DNA of 5,252 nt from Holophagales bacterium (GTDB lineage: Bacteria > Acidobacteriota > Holophagae > Holophagales > Holophagaceae). Location of the stretch: NCBI GenBank assembly GCA_031281385.1, contig JAITFL010000051.1, forward strand, positions 1 to 5,252, read 5' to 3'. The notes beneath the pieces were generated by a model. That model worked only from the letters and a program-made list of their open reading frames with translations. It was not told the DNA's origin and searched no databases. Shown here one piece after another: positions 1 to 5,013 of the stretch (position 1 is the stretch's first letter; each line of letters opens with the position of its first letter). The translations under genes were made by a program, and so were the position numbers.

Positions 1-400
1 AAGGGGGCTCAACACAAAGATACATCTGGCCGTGGATGCGCATGGTATGCCGCTCAGAGTCATTGTTACGGCTGGTCCCGTCGCTGATTGCACACAGGCT
101 GGCGCCCTCATGGAAGGGACCGTGGCGGACAGCCTGATAGCCGACAAGGGCTACGACAGCGACGCGATAGTGGAGATGGCCAGGGAGGCAGGGATGGCGG
201 CGGTGATACCGCCCAGGTCGAACAGGAGGGAGCTCCGCGTGTATGACGAGTATCTCTACCGCCTCCGCCACCTCGTCGAGAACGCCTTCATGGAGCTGAA
301 GCGGTGGCGAGGGATCGCGACAGGGTACGCCAAGAATACGGCTTCATACTTGGCGGCCGTGCACATCCGTTGCATCATGATGTGGGCCAGAATCTATTGA
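1..400 (+). mobile_element. Right part of an IS5-family insertion sequence (left end off window)
   Basis: The span is defined by the transposase coding end. The true right boundary should lie a few to tens of bases after the stop codon at 398-400, but the matching left inverted repeat is outside the window, so I cannot fix it. No target-site duplication can be tested. A tandem ATTAGGG heptamer (416-422 and 423-429) lies just beyond and may be inside or outside the element. Confidence 0.65.
2..400 (+). CDS. IS5-family transposase, C-terminal part (5' end outside window)
   Basis: This is the DDE catalytic C-terminal portion of an IS5-family transposase (closest in style to the IS427/IS1031-type two-frame elements), which cuts and joins IS ends. 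The reading frame is open from base 2, so the gene begins left of the window; a GTG at 32 is internal, not a start. In the 132 visible residues the first catalytic Asp is D12 (KIHLAVDAHG), the second D48 (IADKGYDSD) and the Glu E93 in the conserved E-x6-K-x2-R context (VENAFMELKRWRGIATGY), followed by the usual hydrophobic C-terminal stretch ending in MMWARIY. All three catalytic residues and the normal C-terminus are present, so this end is intact. The left half, any programmed frameshift and the left inverted repeat cannot be seen. It converges on the methyltransferase gene. Family assignment is secure; whether the element is active is unknown. Confidence 0.92.
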   Translation, partial: RGLNTKIHLAVDAHGMPLRVIVTAGPVADCTQAGALMEGTVADSLIADKGYDSDAIVEMAREAGMAAVIPPRSNRRELRVYDEYLYRLRHLVENAFMELKRWRGIATGYAKNTASYLAAVHIRCIMMWARIY

Positions 401-438
401 CGATACCATCTAGGAATTAGGGATTAGGGTAAGCAAGG

Positions 439-464
439 TTGCGGCTTCATCGCAATGATTTTTT
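439..464 (+). terminator. Candidate intrinsic terminator after the transposase gene
   Basis: TTGCG (439-443) pairs perfectly with CGCAA (451-455) around a 7-nt loop. After a 3-nt gap comes a run of six T (459-464). It lies 39 bases past the transposase stop and reads in its direction. The 5-bp stem is short and not directly joined to the T-run, so it is only moderately convincing; it would stop transcription before it enters the convergent methyltransferase gene antisense. Confidence 0.4.
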
Positions 465-504
465 ATGTTGCAAGTTTGACCTCCAGTGCTGTACGTGGCG
501 TTCT

Positions 505-1569
505 TCATGCTTGCAAAGCAATTGATAGATTTGCTACGTCTCGGCAGGCGGAAAGTTTGCACCTTTTTATTTCAAAACGTTTTAAGGCTACCAACATTTC
601 TCGTGCCACAGCTTTAATAACCGGCACAGCAACGCTGTTCCCAGTTTGTTTCCGTATGCAATTGTAAGGAACAACAATTTTGAATGTGTCTGGAAATCCT
701 TGCAGCCTCAACAACTCGCGGGCCGTTGGTCGTCGCTCGTTATTGATAAGAATGTAGTTCGCCGACGCCCCCGCACGTAGCGCGCAGGAGTAGTCATGGG
801 GGGTGATTGACCCGGCAATATTTTCGTGCGTGATATATGGCTTTTGTGGTTCAAATTTCATGCGGCTTTTGCGGCTGTCTCTGATAGCATTGCGAACCCA
901 TAATTTTTTGTCAACGATTTCATCTGGTTCCAAAATATCAACTAATTTTATTCGTTCTTTTTCTGGAACAGGAAAAGGAAAGGCAAAATTTACATCATCA
1001 AGAAACCCGCAGATGATGATGCGCTCTCGTTTTTGTGGAACGCCGAAATCAAGAGCATTGAGTATTTTTGAATAAACGATGTAGCCCAATTCTTTTAGAT
1101 GGTCAATAATGATTCTAAATGTATTTCCTTTATCGTGGGCTGTCAAATTACGTACGTTTTCTAACATAAATGCTGGCGGTCGTTTTTCTTTTAATATGCG
1201 CTCTATTTCAAAAAATAGTGTTCCCTGTGTGCTATGAGCAAATCCTTCTTTGTCGCCAATTATGCTAAATGGCTGACAAGGAAATCCTGCGAGCAAAATA
1301 TCAAAACTTGGTATATTATTAGTAGCTATTTTGGTGATGTCACCTTCTGGTTTTTCGCCAAAATTGGCCTCGTACGTATTGCTGGCTTGCCTATCCCATT
1401 CAGATGAAAAAACGCATTTGCCACCAACGCTTTCAAATCCTAGCCTCATACCGCCTATACCGGCGAATAAATCAATGAATCGAAAAGAATCCCATTTTTT
1501 GGACGGTAGCAACAATCTATTGGCTGATATTTCTACGTTGTCAAACAGAGCAGGCTGATAATAATTCAT
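505..1569 (-). CDS. DNA (cytosine-5-)-methyltransferase, orphan, type II-like
   Basis: The 354-residue protein transfers a methyl group from S-adenosylmethionine to C5 of cytosine in a specific DNA site. All diagnostic motifs are present in order: motif I DLFAGIGG (33-40, SAM binding), EWD (57-59), GDI (76-78), motif IV GFPCQPFS (95-102) with catalytic Cys98, motif VI ENV (137-139), motif VIII Q179-x-R181-x-R183, a variable target-recognition region at about 190-278, motif IX (RELLRLQGFPD, 284-294) and motif X (GNSVAVPVI, 310-318). Length is normal and there is no frameshift. I chose ATG at 1569-1567 because GGAG stands 8 nt upstream; an in-frame TTG at 1608 would add 13 residues but lacks such a site. 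No endonuclease, Vsr or controller gene is adjacent, so it is an orphan here. It is clearly richer in A/T than the ABC gene beside it, and an IS element lies downstream, both suggesting horizontal acquisition. The target sequence cannot be read from the protein by eye. Confidence 0.95.
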   Translation of the reverse strand: MNYYQPALFDNVEISANRLLLPSKKWDSFRFIDLFAGIGGMRLGFESVGGKCVFSSEWDRQASNTYEANFGEKPEGDITKIATNNIPSFDILLAGFPCQPFSIIGDKEGFAHSTQGTLFFEIERILKEKRPPAFMLENVRNLTAHDKGNTFRIIIDHLKELGYIVYSKILNALDFGVPQKRERIIICGFLDDVNFAFPFPVPEKERIKLVDILEPDEIVDKKLWVRNAIRDSRKSRMKFEPQKPYITHENIAGSITPHDYSCALRAGASANYILINNERRPTARELLRLQGFPDTFKIVVPYNCIRKQTGNSVAVPVIKAVAREMLVALKRFEIKRCKLSACRDVANLSIALQA

Positions 1570-1577
1570 CGCTTTTT

Positions 1578-1581
1578 CTCC
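1578..1581 (-). promoter_or_regulatory. Shine-Dalgarno GGAG that sets the methyltransferase start
   Basis: On the minus strand GGAG lies 8 nt before the ATG at 1569-1567. It supports that ATG over the in-frame TTG at 1608. The surrounding 11-mer (GGAGAAAAAGC, 1571-1581) recurs at 1669-1679 in the same orientation. Confidence 0.65.
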
Positions 1582-1611
1582 GCGTACCTTTGACAGATCA
1601 TAAACCAAGCT

Positions 1612-1649
1612 AAAAAAAACGGTACTTGGAAAAGGGGAAGCAAGTCACC
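1612..1649 (-). terminator. Candidate intrinsic terminator between the ABC gene and the methyltransferase
   Basis: Read on the minus strand, GGTGACTTG (1649-1641) pairs with CAAGTACC (1628-1621) as 5 + 3 base pairs with one bulged G and a 12-nt loop. One G then separates it from eight consecutive T (1619-1612). It is about 215 bases after the ABC stop and about 40 bases before the methyltransferase start, so it would insulate the methyltransferase from upstream transcription. The large loop lowers confidence. Confidence 0.5.
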
Positions 1650-1865
1650 CTTCTGGTCTTGACCGAAAGCTTTTTCTCCTGTCTAACTCGTTGCCGCATC
1701 CCTAGTGCCATATCTTTCTTGTCAGTGTTCCCCCGCCATCGTTTTCTGAAGCATGTCAGTTTTTTGCCGATGAATGGCACTTCACCTATCTATATGGTGC
1801 CACAAGAATGATCACCGTCAAGTCCATCTGGCTGCTCACAGCACTATTATTGTTGTGGAAATACC
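1613..1865. other. Intergenic spacer, no supported gene
   Basis: About 250 bases separate the two minus-strand genes. Apart from the terminator-like hairpin at its left end I see one inverted repeat, GGCAC (1776-1780) with GTGCC (1798-1802), 17-nt loop. Both strands carry a short open frame of roughly 60 codons but neither has a ribosome site or recognisable motif. Confidence 0.5.
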
Positions 1866-2633
1866 TCAATTCCCTGCTGTCAACTGATCTGGCACCAAGG
1901 GATTCAGGAGATGTCCCCCGACAACCATCCCCGCCACAAAATCGTCAATTGGGTTTCCCGCCACCTCGCCCGCTTCCCCCGCCTGAACCAGCCGCCCGCC
2001 GTTCAGCACGGCGATGTGGCTGGCGAGGCTTGCGGCTTCGTTTATGTCGTGCGTGGAGAAAATGGCAGTTGTGCCGGTATCTTTCAAAACCCGCCCAAGG
2101 TCGGCCATCAGCGGCCTCTTGGTCGGCGCGTCCAATGCGGAAAAAGGTTCGTCCAAGAGCATCAGTTCGGGTCCTATGGCAAAGGCCCTGGCCAGGCTGA
2201 CCCGCTGCGACTCGCCGCCGGATAGCTTCCGCGCAGAACGGCCCAGCAGGTGGGATACGCCAAACAATGCGGCGGCGGCGGCGGCCCTCTCTCTTCTCTC
2301 CGCCTTTGGAACCCCGCGAAGCCGCAGGCCGGACTCGATGTTGGCTCCGACCAGCGAATCAAACAGGAGCGGCTCTTGGAAGGCCAAAGTGACGTGGCGG
2401 CGCAGCTTCGCAAAGGCGGCGCGTCCAACGACTTCCTCGCCCTTAAAGAAAATTTTTCCTTCCACAGGCTCCAGCAGCCCTGCCAGGCACAGCAGCAGCG
2501 TCGTCTTGCCAGACCCATTTGGGCCCAGCACCGCCAAAACCTGCCCCCGCCCAACAGCCAACTCGGACACGCCCAGCACCCGCGCCCCCCCCTGGGCCGC
2601 CACAAGGCTTTCGATGCGAATGATGGTCTGCAT
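1866..2633 (-). CDS. ABC transporter ATP-binding protein, tungstate/molybdate-type, no partner genes
   Basis: A 255-residue cytoplasmic ATPase subunit that would drive a membrane permease. Motifs in order: Walker A GPNGSGKT (37-44), Q-loop Gln86 (FQEPLLF), signature LSGGES (137-142), Walker B ELMLLDE (156-162) with Glu162, D-loop SALD (165-168) and H-loop His195 (STHD). All catalytic residues are intact. The overall style (FQEPLLFDSLVGANIESGL, and FVAGMV near the end) is most like the importer ATPases of the TupC/WtpC/ModC group; the substrate is my inference. It stops about 20 residues after FVAGMV, so it lacks the C-terminal oxyanion-binding (MOP/TOBE) domain of ModC; short TupC-like proteins also lack it. 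I chose ATG 2633-2631 because the protein then starts at the usual place and a promoter lies just upstream; TTG at 2678 would add 15 residues inside that promoter. No clear Shine-Dalgarno is visible. No permease or binding-protein gene flanks it; a repeat array occupies the upstream side. Confidence 0.9.
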   Translation of the reverse strand: MQTIIRIESLVAAQGGARVLGVSELAVGRGQVLAVLGPNGSGKTTLLLCLAGLLEPVEGKIFFKGEEVVGRAAFAKLRRHVTLAFQEPLLFDSLVGANIESGLRLRGVPKAERRERAAAAAALFGVSHLLGRSARKLSGGESQRVSLARAFAIGPELMLLDEPFSALDAPTKRPLMADLGRVLKDTGTTAIFSTHDINEAASLASHIAVLNGGRLVQAGEAGEVAGNPIDDFVAGMVVGGHLLNPLVPDQLTAGN

Positions 2634-2668
2634 GGATGAATGTCGGAGTTGCGGTGACAGAACCAGTC

Positions 2669-2697
2669 TGTATAGCAATTCAATTTATTGTAGTCCA
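2669..2697 (-). promoter_or_regulatory. Candidate promoter of the ABC ATPase gene
   Basis: On the minus strand TGGACT (2697-2692, 4/6 to a sigma-70 -35 box) is followed after 17 nt by TATACA (2674-2669, 4/6), preceded by TGC to make an extended -10. Transcription would start near 2662, about 28 nt before the ATG at 2633. This fits a stand-alone gene and argues against the upstream TTG start. Confidence 0.45.
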
Positions 2698-2731
2698 TAA
2701 GCCCAGTGCCTGATCCAAACTCTTGTGATTC

Positions 2732-2879
2732 TATCTTTCGTACTCGGCGCGTCCCGGTATTACGTTCCTATCTTTCACGCTCGGGTCTGCCGCCAAACAA
2801 CCTGCATTGCCAACCGCCGGGTCATGGAGCCCGCCATAATGCTAAACTATACGCCCGGCAGTGGCATCGGGCGGAATGG
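2732..2879 (+). repeat. Repeat family unit 1 (plus a truncated fragment on its left)
   Basis: A unit of about 139 bp (2741-2879). It holds the block GGCGCGTCCCGGTA (2746-2759), a TCTTTC-n-CGCTCGGGT block, a segment of the 'CCAAACAACC' type (2786-2820), a GTCATGGAGCCCGCC block and a terminal hairpin block ending GGAATGG at 2879. Positions 2746-2786 match 5020-5060 at 37 of 41 bases, and 2780-2835 match 5194-5249 at 55 of 56. On the left, 2732-2747 (TATCTTTCGTACTCGG) is a second copy of the unit's internal TCTTTC block, joined straight to the unit start, so another unit seems to have lost its right part there. Orientation is arbitrary. Non-coding: the period is not a multiple of three. Confidence 0.85.
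2850..2877 (+). repeat. Hairpin block of repeat unit 1
   Basis: TACGCCCG (2850-2857) faces CGGGCGGAA (2868-2876) across the loop GCAGTGGCAT. Six base pairs (CGCCCG/CGGGCG) are perfect. The equivalent block at 5123-5151 has the same stem and a loop of the same length. Confidence 0.7.
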
Positions 2880-2985
2880 GGCCCGGTTGGGGTATTCGCT
2901 AAGTGCTTATCTTACGTACTCGGGGCGATGGCCCGGTGGCTTGGTTCGTCTAGCGCCGGTTCGTGGAGCCCGCCCGGATGCTAAC
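2880..2985 (+). repeat. Repeat family unit 2 (right end lost)
   Basis: Second tandem unit: its TCGTGGAGCCCGCC block starts at 2961, exactly 139 bases after the matching block of unit 1 (2822). It carries the alternative internal segment of the 'CTTGGTTCGT' type. Positions 2930-2982 match 5065-5117 at 48 of 53 bases. After GATGCTAAC (2977-2985) the expected hairpin block is missing, so the array breaks here. Confidence 0.85.
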
Positions 2986-3264
2986 TGGGGGTCCGCTCAT
3001 GGCTGCCCCGCATCTAGTGTTGCTAGTAGGCGCGTTGTTGCGGGGCGCCATTCGCTACCCCCCAGACCCCCGGTACTCGCCTCGCCTACTGCCCTATGTA
3101 GGGGCTGATACATGGGCATGGCTTCGATGGGTTGGAGGATGTCCGGTGGGTGACTTCGATTATAGGTTTCCCTTGCGGGTACGACGCCCATTCAGCGTTG
3201 GATGCTCAATTCGCCATTATATATAGGCACGGCGAGGCCGCATCCTTACTACAATAGGTTGAAC
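2986..3264. other. Gene-free stretch rich in inverted repeats
   Basis: No credible gene lies between the repeat array and yacG. The clearest structure is GCCCCGCA (3005-3012) with TGCGGGGC (3039-3046), a perfect 8-bp stem whose 26-nt loop holds a nested CTAG-TGTTG-CTAG (3014-3026). A second small palindrome, CCCTA-TG-TAGGG, follows at 3092-3103. CTTCGAT occurs twice, 32 bases apart (3122-3128, 3154-3160). It could be a decayed repeat remnant, a structured RNA or a transcribed leader; the sequence does not decide. Confidence 0.5.
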
Positions 3265-3273
3265 TGCTATAAT
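3265..3273 (+). promoter_or_regulatory. Extended -10 promoter element upstream of yacG
   Basis: TGCTATAAT (3265-3273) combines a perfect TATAAT with an upstream TGn. The best -35 candidate, TTACTA at 3246-3251 with 16 nt spacing, is weak, as is usual with extended -10 promoters. Transcription would begin near 3280, only about 6 nt before the ATG at 3286. Confidence 0.5.
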
Positions 3274-3285
3274 CTGTAACTGAAT

Positions 3286-3477
3286 ATGACCCACCGCCCC
3301 TGCCCGACCTGCCGCCGCCCGACCCAATGGGAAAACAACAAATGGAGACCCTTCTGCAGCGAGAGGTGCAGACTGCTGGACTTGGGCGGGTGGGCCAGCG
3401 AGAGCTACGGGATTCCAGAAGACGAAGAAGGCGATGAGTGGAGCGAAGAGCGGGGATCACCGGCCATTGGCGGCTGA
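3286..3477 (+). CDS. yacG: DNA gyrase inhibitor YacG (four-cysteine zinc protein)
   Basis: The 63-residue product matches the YacG family, small zinc-binding proteins that bind the GyrB subunit and block gyrase from binding DNA (family knowledge). The zinc site is a CPTC pair (Cys6, Cys9) and an FCSERC pair (Cys24, Cys28), with the family's conserved W-x2-FCS-x-RC-x3-DLG-x-W-x-E-x-YGIP run (residues 20-44). The tail is acidic ([12 protein letters not shown]), as in relatives. Length is normal. An in-frame TAA at 3277-3279 excludes any longer start. No Shine-Dalgarno precedes the ATG, and the extended -10 element is so close that the mRNA may be nearly leaderless. In many proteobacteria yacG sits beside coaE and zapD; here it stands alone, between repeat DNA and a convergent TPR gene. 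Assignment is firm; activity is inferred from intact motifs. Confidence 0.93.
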   Translation: MTHRPCPTCRRPTQWENNKWRPFCSERCRLLDLGGWASESYGIPEDEEGDEWSEERGSPAIGG

Positions 3478-3584
3478 CTGCTACTGACACGGGATGCGTC
3501 GCGGTGATAGAGGGTAGGGGGTAGGCTAAGCACGGCAGCCCCAAGGTTCCACCAGGCGGCTCGCTTCACTCTTTGCGCAGCCTA

Positions 3585-3611
3585 TGCACTCCGTGCAATT
3601 CCCTACGGGAA
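3585..3611. repeat. Two adjacent perfect mini-hairpins
   Basis: TGCAC-TCC-GTGCA (3585-3597) and TTCCC-TAC-GGGAA (3599-3611) are each 5-bp perfect stems with 3-nt loops, separated by one base. They lie in the convergent gap between yacG and the TPR gene. Neither has a T-tract, so they are not standard terminators. Confidence 0.6.
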
Positions 3612-3650
3612 ACGCTATAATGCGGAATGGGTGCTGTTGCCGCGTGTATT

Positions 3651-3669
3651 GCCCAGCATTTTGCTGGGC
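3651..3669 (-). terminator. Hairpin just downstream of the TPR gene, possible terminator
   Basis: GCCCAGCA (3651-3658) pairs perfectly with TGCTGGGC (3662-3669) around a TTT loop: 8 bp, GC-rich. It begins 12 nt beyond the TPR gene's stop codon. No U-tract follows on the minus strand, and only three T follow on the plus strand, so termination would be weak or factor-aided in either direction. It may instead protect the mRNA 3' end. Confidence 0.45.
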
Positions 3670-3681
3670 TTTGCAAAGGAC

Positions 3682-4809
3682 TCAACCGTCAGCTTTGGCC
3701 AGTCTGTGCCTAGTCTTAAAGTCCTCGATGATCGCGTCCATGATCAATTGCCTGTCCGGCAGCGAAAGCTCTTTTGCCTTTTCGAGCGCCTTTAGGGCCT
3801 CTGGGATTTTGTTCTGCAATTCAAAGGCGGAGCACAGGATTATGAAAAAGTCGGGGTCTTTTGGCTGCAGCTTTATCGCTTTGTTGATCAGCTTGGCCGC
3901 CGTTTTTGCTTTGTCGCCCTCTAGGGCTTCCACCGATAGAAATGCAAAGTAGTATGGGTCGTTTTTTCGCAGCCTGTTTTCGACGGCCTTCAATTTTGTG
4001 TATTCCTCGAATTGCCCCTCAGCCCTATATAGCCCTGCCAGATTGCCTATGGCCGCCGCATCCTTGGGGTTTAGCCTTATGGCGCGCCTGAAGGCTTGGA
4101 AGGCGGCGTCTGTGTTCTTTAGGTATTTTTCTATCACGCCTTTGATGTTCCACGCCTGGGAAGAATCGGGGTCAATTTCCAGCGCTTTTTCGATGAGTGC
4201 CTTTCCCGCGGCAACATCGCCGGCAAGTAGGGACTCGACGGAGCAGTTTGAGTAATATTGCGATTTTCCATGCCGCGTGGAGATGATGTTGACAAAATAG
4301 TTTCCGAATCTCGGCAAGATACGCGGCAGGAAATCCGCCACCAGCTCTTCGTTTGGTTTTTCCATGACGACGGCGACGACGTGCCTGCTCTTCAGCACAA
4401 AGCCGCCGACTCTAGACCAGCCCATGACATCTGCGGATTCCGCAAAAGCGGCGCGTATCTTGAACTTTTCTGCTAACATCACATACGAGATGGTCAGCGA
4501 CAGGCAGTTGGCCTTTCTGTCTTTCCACACTTCGTTTACGGTTCTTGTCCTGTCGCTGGCAAACGTGATGCCCAGGCCCCCTTGATCCTCTGGAAGCATA
4601 AGCGCCTGCAGCAGTTTTTCTGCCTTGTCGTTGGGGTCTTTGGCGGCAGAGACTTTCTTTTCTGCGAAAGATACCATTTCGGGCGGCAGCCAGAATGGGT
4701 CTTCCTCGATAGCCGCAATGCCAGATGAGCTGGAGACGCTGGGCGCGGGCGGCGCGGCTTTGTTAGGCCCCATGCAATGAAGCAATACACATGCAACGAC
4801 AGCTAACAT
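3682..4809 (-). CDS. TPR-repeat protein with transglutaminase-like domain, probably exported
   Basis: A 375-residue protein of unknown substrate. The N-terminus (MLAVVACVLLHCMG) is hydrophobic, then Pro/Ser/Ala-rich (19-33), as in a short signal or lipoprotein leader; a VVAC lipobox at 4-7 is too close to the start to be convincing. Residues about 60-165 resemble a transglutaminase/cysteine-protease-like core: Cys102 in KANCLSLT, His143 in SRHVVAVV and Asp159 in LVADF are in the right order and spacing for a catalytic triad. From about 184 to 350 there are four to five TPR-type helical repeats (ALEIDPDSSQAW, AIRLNPKDAAAIGNL, AIKLQPKDPDFF), which bind protein partners. I know similar TPR proteins with an N-terminal NCLS-type core in proteobacteria, but none with an assigned role. 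ATG 4809-4807 is chosen for the AAAGGGGGG ribosome site 5 nt upstream; a TTG at 4875 lies upstream of the promoters. It is monocistronic and converges on yacG. Confidence 0.85.
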   Translation of the reverse strand: MLAVVACVLLHCMGPNKAAPPAPSVSSSSGIAAIEEDPFWLPPEMVSFAEKKVSAAKDPNDKAEKLLQALMLPEDQGGLGITFASDRTRTVNEVWKDRKANCLSLTISYVMLAEKFKIRAAFAESADVMGWSRVGGFVLKSRHVVAVVMEKPNEELVADFLPRILPRFGNYFVNIISTRHGKSQYYSNCSVESLLAGDVAAGKALIEKALEIDPDSSQAWNIKGVIEKYLKNTDAAFQAFRRAIRLNPKDAAAIGNLAGLYRAEGQFEEYTKLKAVENRLRKNDPYYFAFLSVEALEGDKAKTAAKLINKAIKLQPKDPDFFIILCSAFELQNKIPEALKALEKAKELSLPDRQLIMDAIIEDFKTRHRLAKADG

Positions 4810-4814
4810 AGTGT

Positions 4815-4823
4815 CCCCCCTTT
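4815..4823 (-). promoter_or_regulatory. Strong Shine-Dalgarno of the TPR gene
   Basis: On the minus strand AAAGGGGGG ends 5 nt before the ATG at 4809-4807. It fixes the start and rules out the TTG at 4875, which would add 22 residues encoded across the promoter. Confidence 0.7.
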
Positions 4824-4839
4824 GATGTGCGCTTTCAAT

Positions 4840-4848
4840 ATTATAGCA
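4840..4848 (-). promoter_or_regulatory. Proximal extended -10 promoter of the TPR gene
   Basis: TGCTATAAT on the minus strand (4848-4840), identical to the element before yacG. Transcription would start near 4833, giving a leader of about 24 nt that includes the ribosome site. No good -35 box is at the right distance. Confidence 0.5.
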
Positions 4849-4854
4849 GAAGGT

Positions 4855-4882
4855 ATTATACCAAATTGCGTTCAATTGACGA
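4855..4882 (-). promoter_or_regulatory. Distal promoter of the TPR gene
   Basis: TGGTATAAT (4863-4855) is a second extended -10, with a perfect TATAAT. TCGTCA (4882-4877) stands 16 nt upstream and matches the -35 consensus at 4 of 6 positions. The two -10 boxes are 15 bp apart, so start-site selection could switch between them. Confidence 0.5.
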
Positions 4883-5013
4883 GGTCATTCGTTGCTTGAG
4901 TTCTGCCTAGGGGCCGCTGCGCGGGGATATTGATGCGGCTGCGCAGTGACATGTTTATGCCGATTGGGCCTCGCAGCGCGGTCATGTGCCAGGCAGATTC
5001 ATCGGGCAGAATG
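4883..5013. other. Palindromic spacer leading into the second repeat array
   Basis: No gene. Overlapping GC-rich inverted repeats: CCGC-TGC-GCGG (4914-4924), CTGCGC (4917-4922) with GCGCAG (4941-4946), and GCTGCG (4938-4943) with CGCAGC (4972-4977); these compete for the same bases. The end, GGCAGATTCATCGGGCAGAATG (4992-5013), is a degenerate copy of the repeat family's hairpin block with its left arm eroded. Confidence 0.6.

Noticed and set aside
416..429. Tandem ATTAGGG heptamers as a telomere-like repeat
   Set aside because: Only two copies occur in a bacterial-type context; chance or a decayed IS end is simpler.
1590..1595. Perfect TTGACA on the plus strand
   Set aside because: No acceptable -10 box lies 16-18 nt downstream (the region is an A-run) and no supported plus-strand gene follows.
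1610..1780. Minus-strand open frame of 56 codons (GTG start at 1780), very basic, ending at the T-run upstream of the methyltransferase
   Set aside because: It overlaps the candidate terminator, has no ribosome site and resembles no family I know. The plus strand is open over the same stretch, so openness is not informative.
2014..2700. Long plus-strand open frame (228 codons) opposite the ABC ATPase gene
   Set aside because: It is an antisense shadow of a GC-rich gene with all ABC motifs on the minus strand; its translation is low-complexity Ser/Arg/Pro-rich.
3101..3180. tmRNA-like beginning (GGGGCTGATA.. GGCTTCGATGGG)
   Set aside because: The spacing is wrong, there is no tag-peptide frame of the AANDENYALAA type, and no CCA-terminated tRNA-like 3' half follows.
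2706..3226. Three overlapping plus-strand open frames across the repeat array
   Set aside because: The repeat period (139-140 bp) is not a multiple of three, so the copies would encode different peptides. The translations lack motifs and no start has a ribosome site.
3206..3544. Minus-strand open frame of 112 codons over yacG
   Set aside because: It mirrors yacG, which has a clear zinc-binding family signature on the plus strand; the antisense product has no recognisable feature.
4807..4875. TTG start at 4875 for the TPR protein, which would supply a charged N-terminal region before the hydrophobic stretch
   Set aside because: It lies upstream of both promoter -10 elements and lacks a ribosome site, whereas ATG 4809 has an excellent one.
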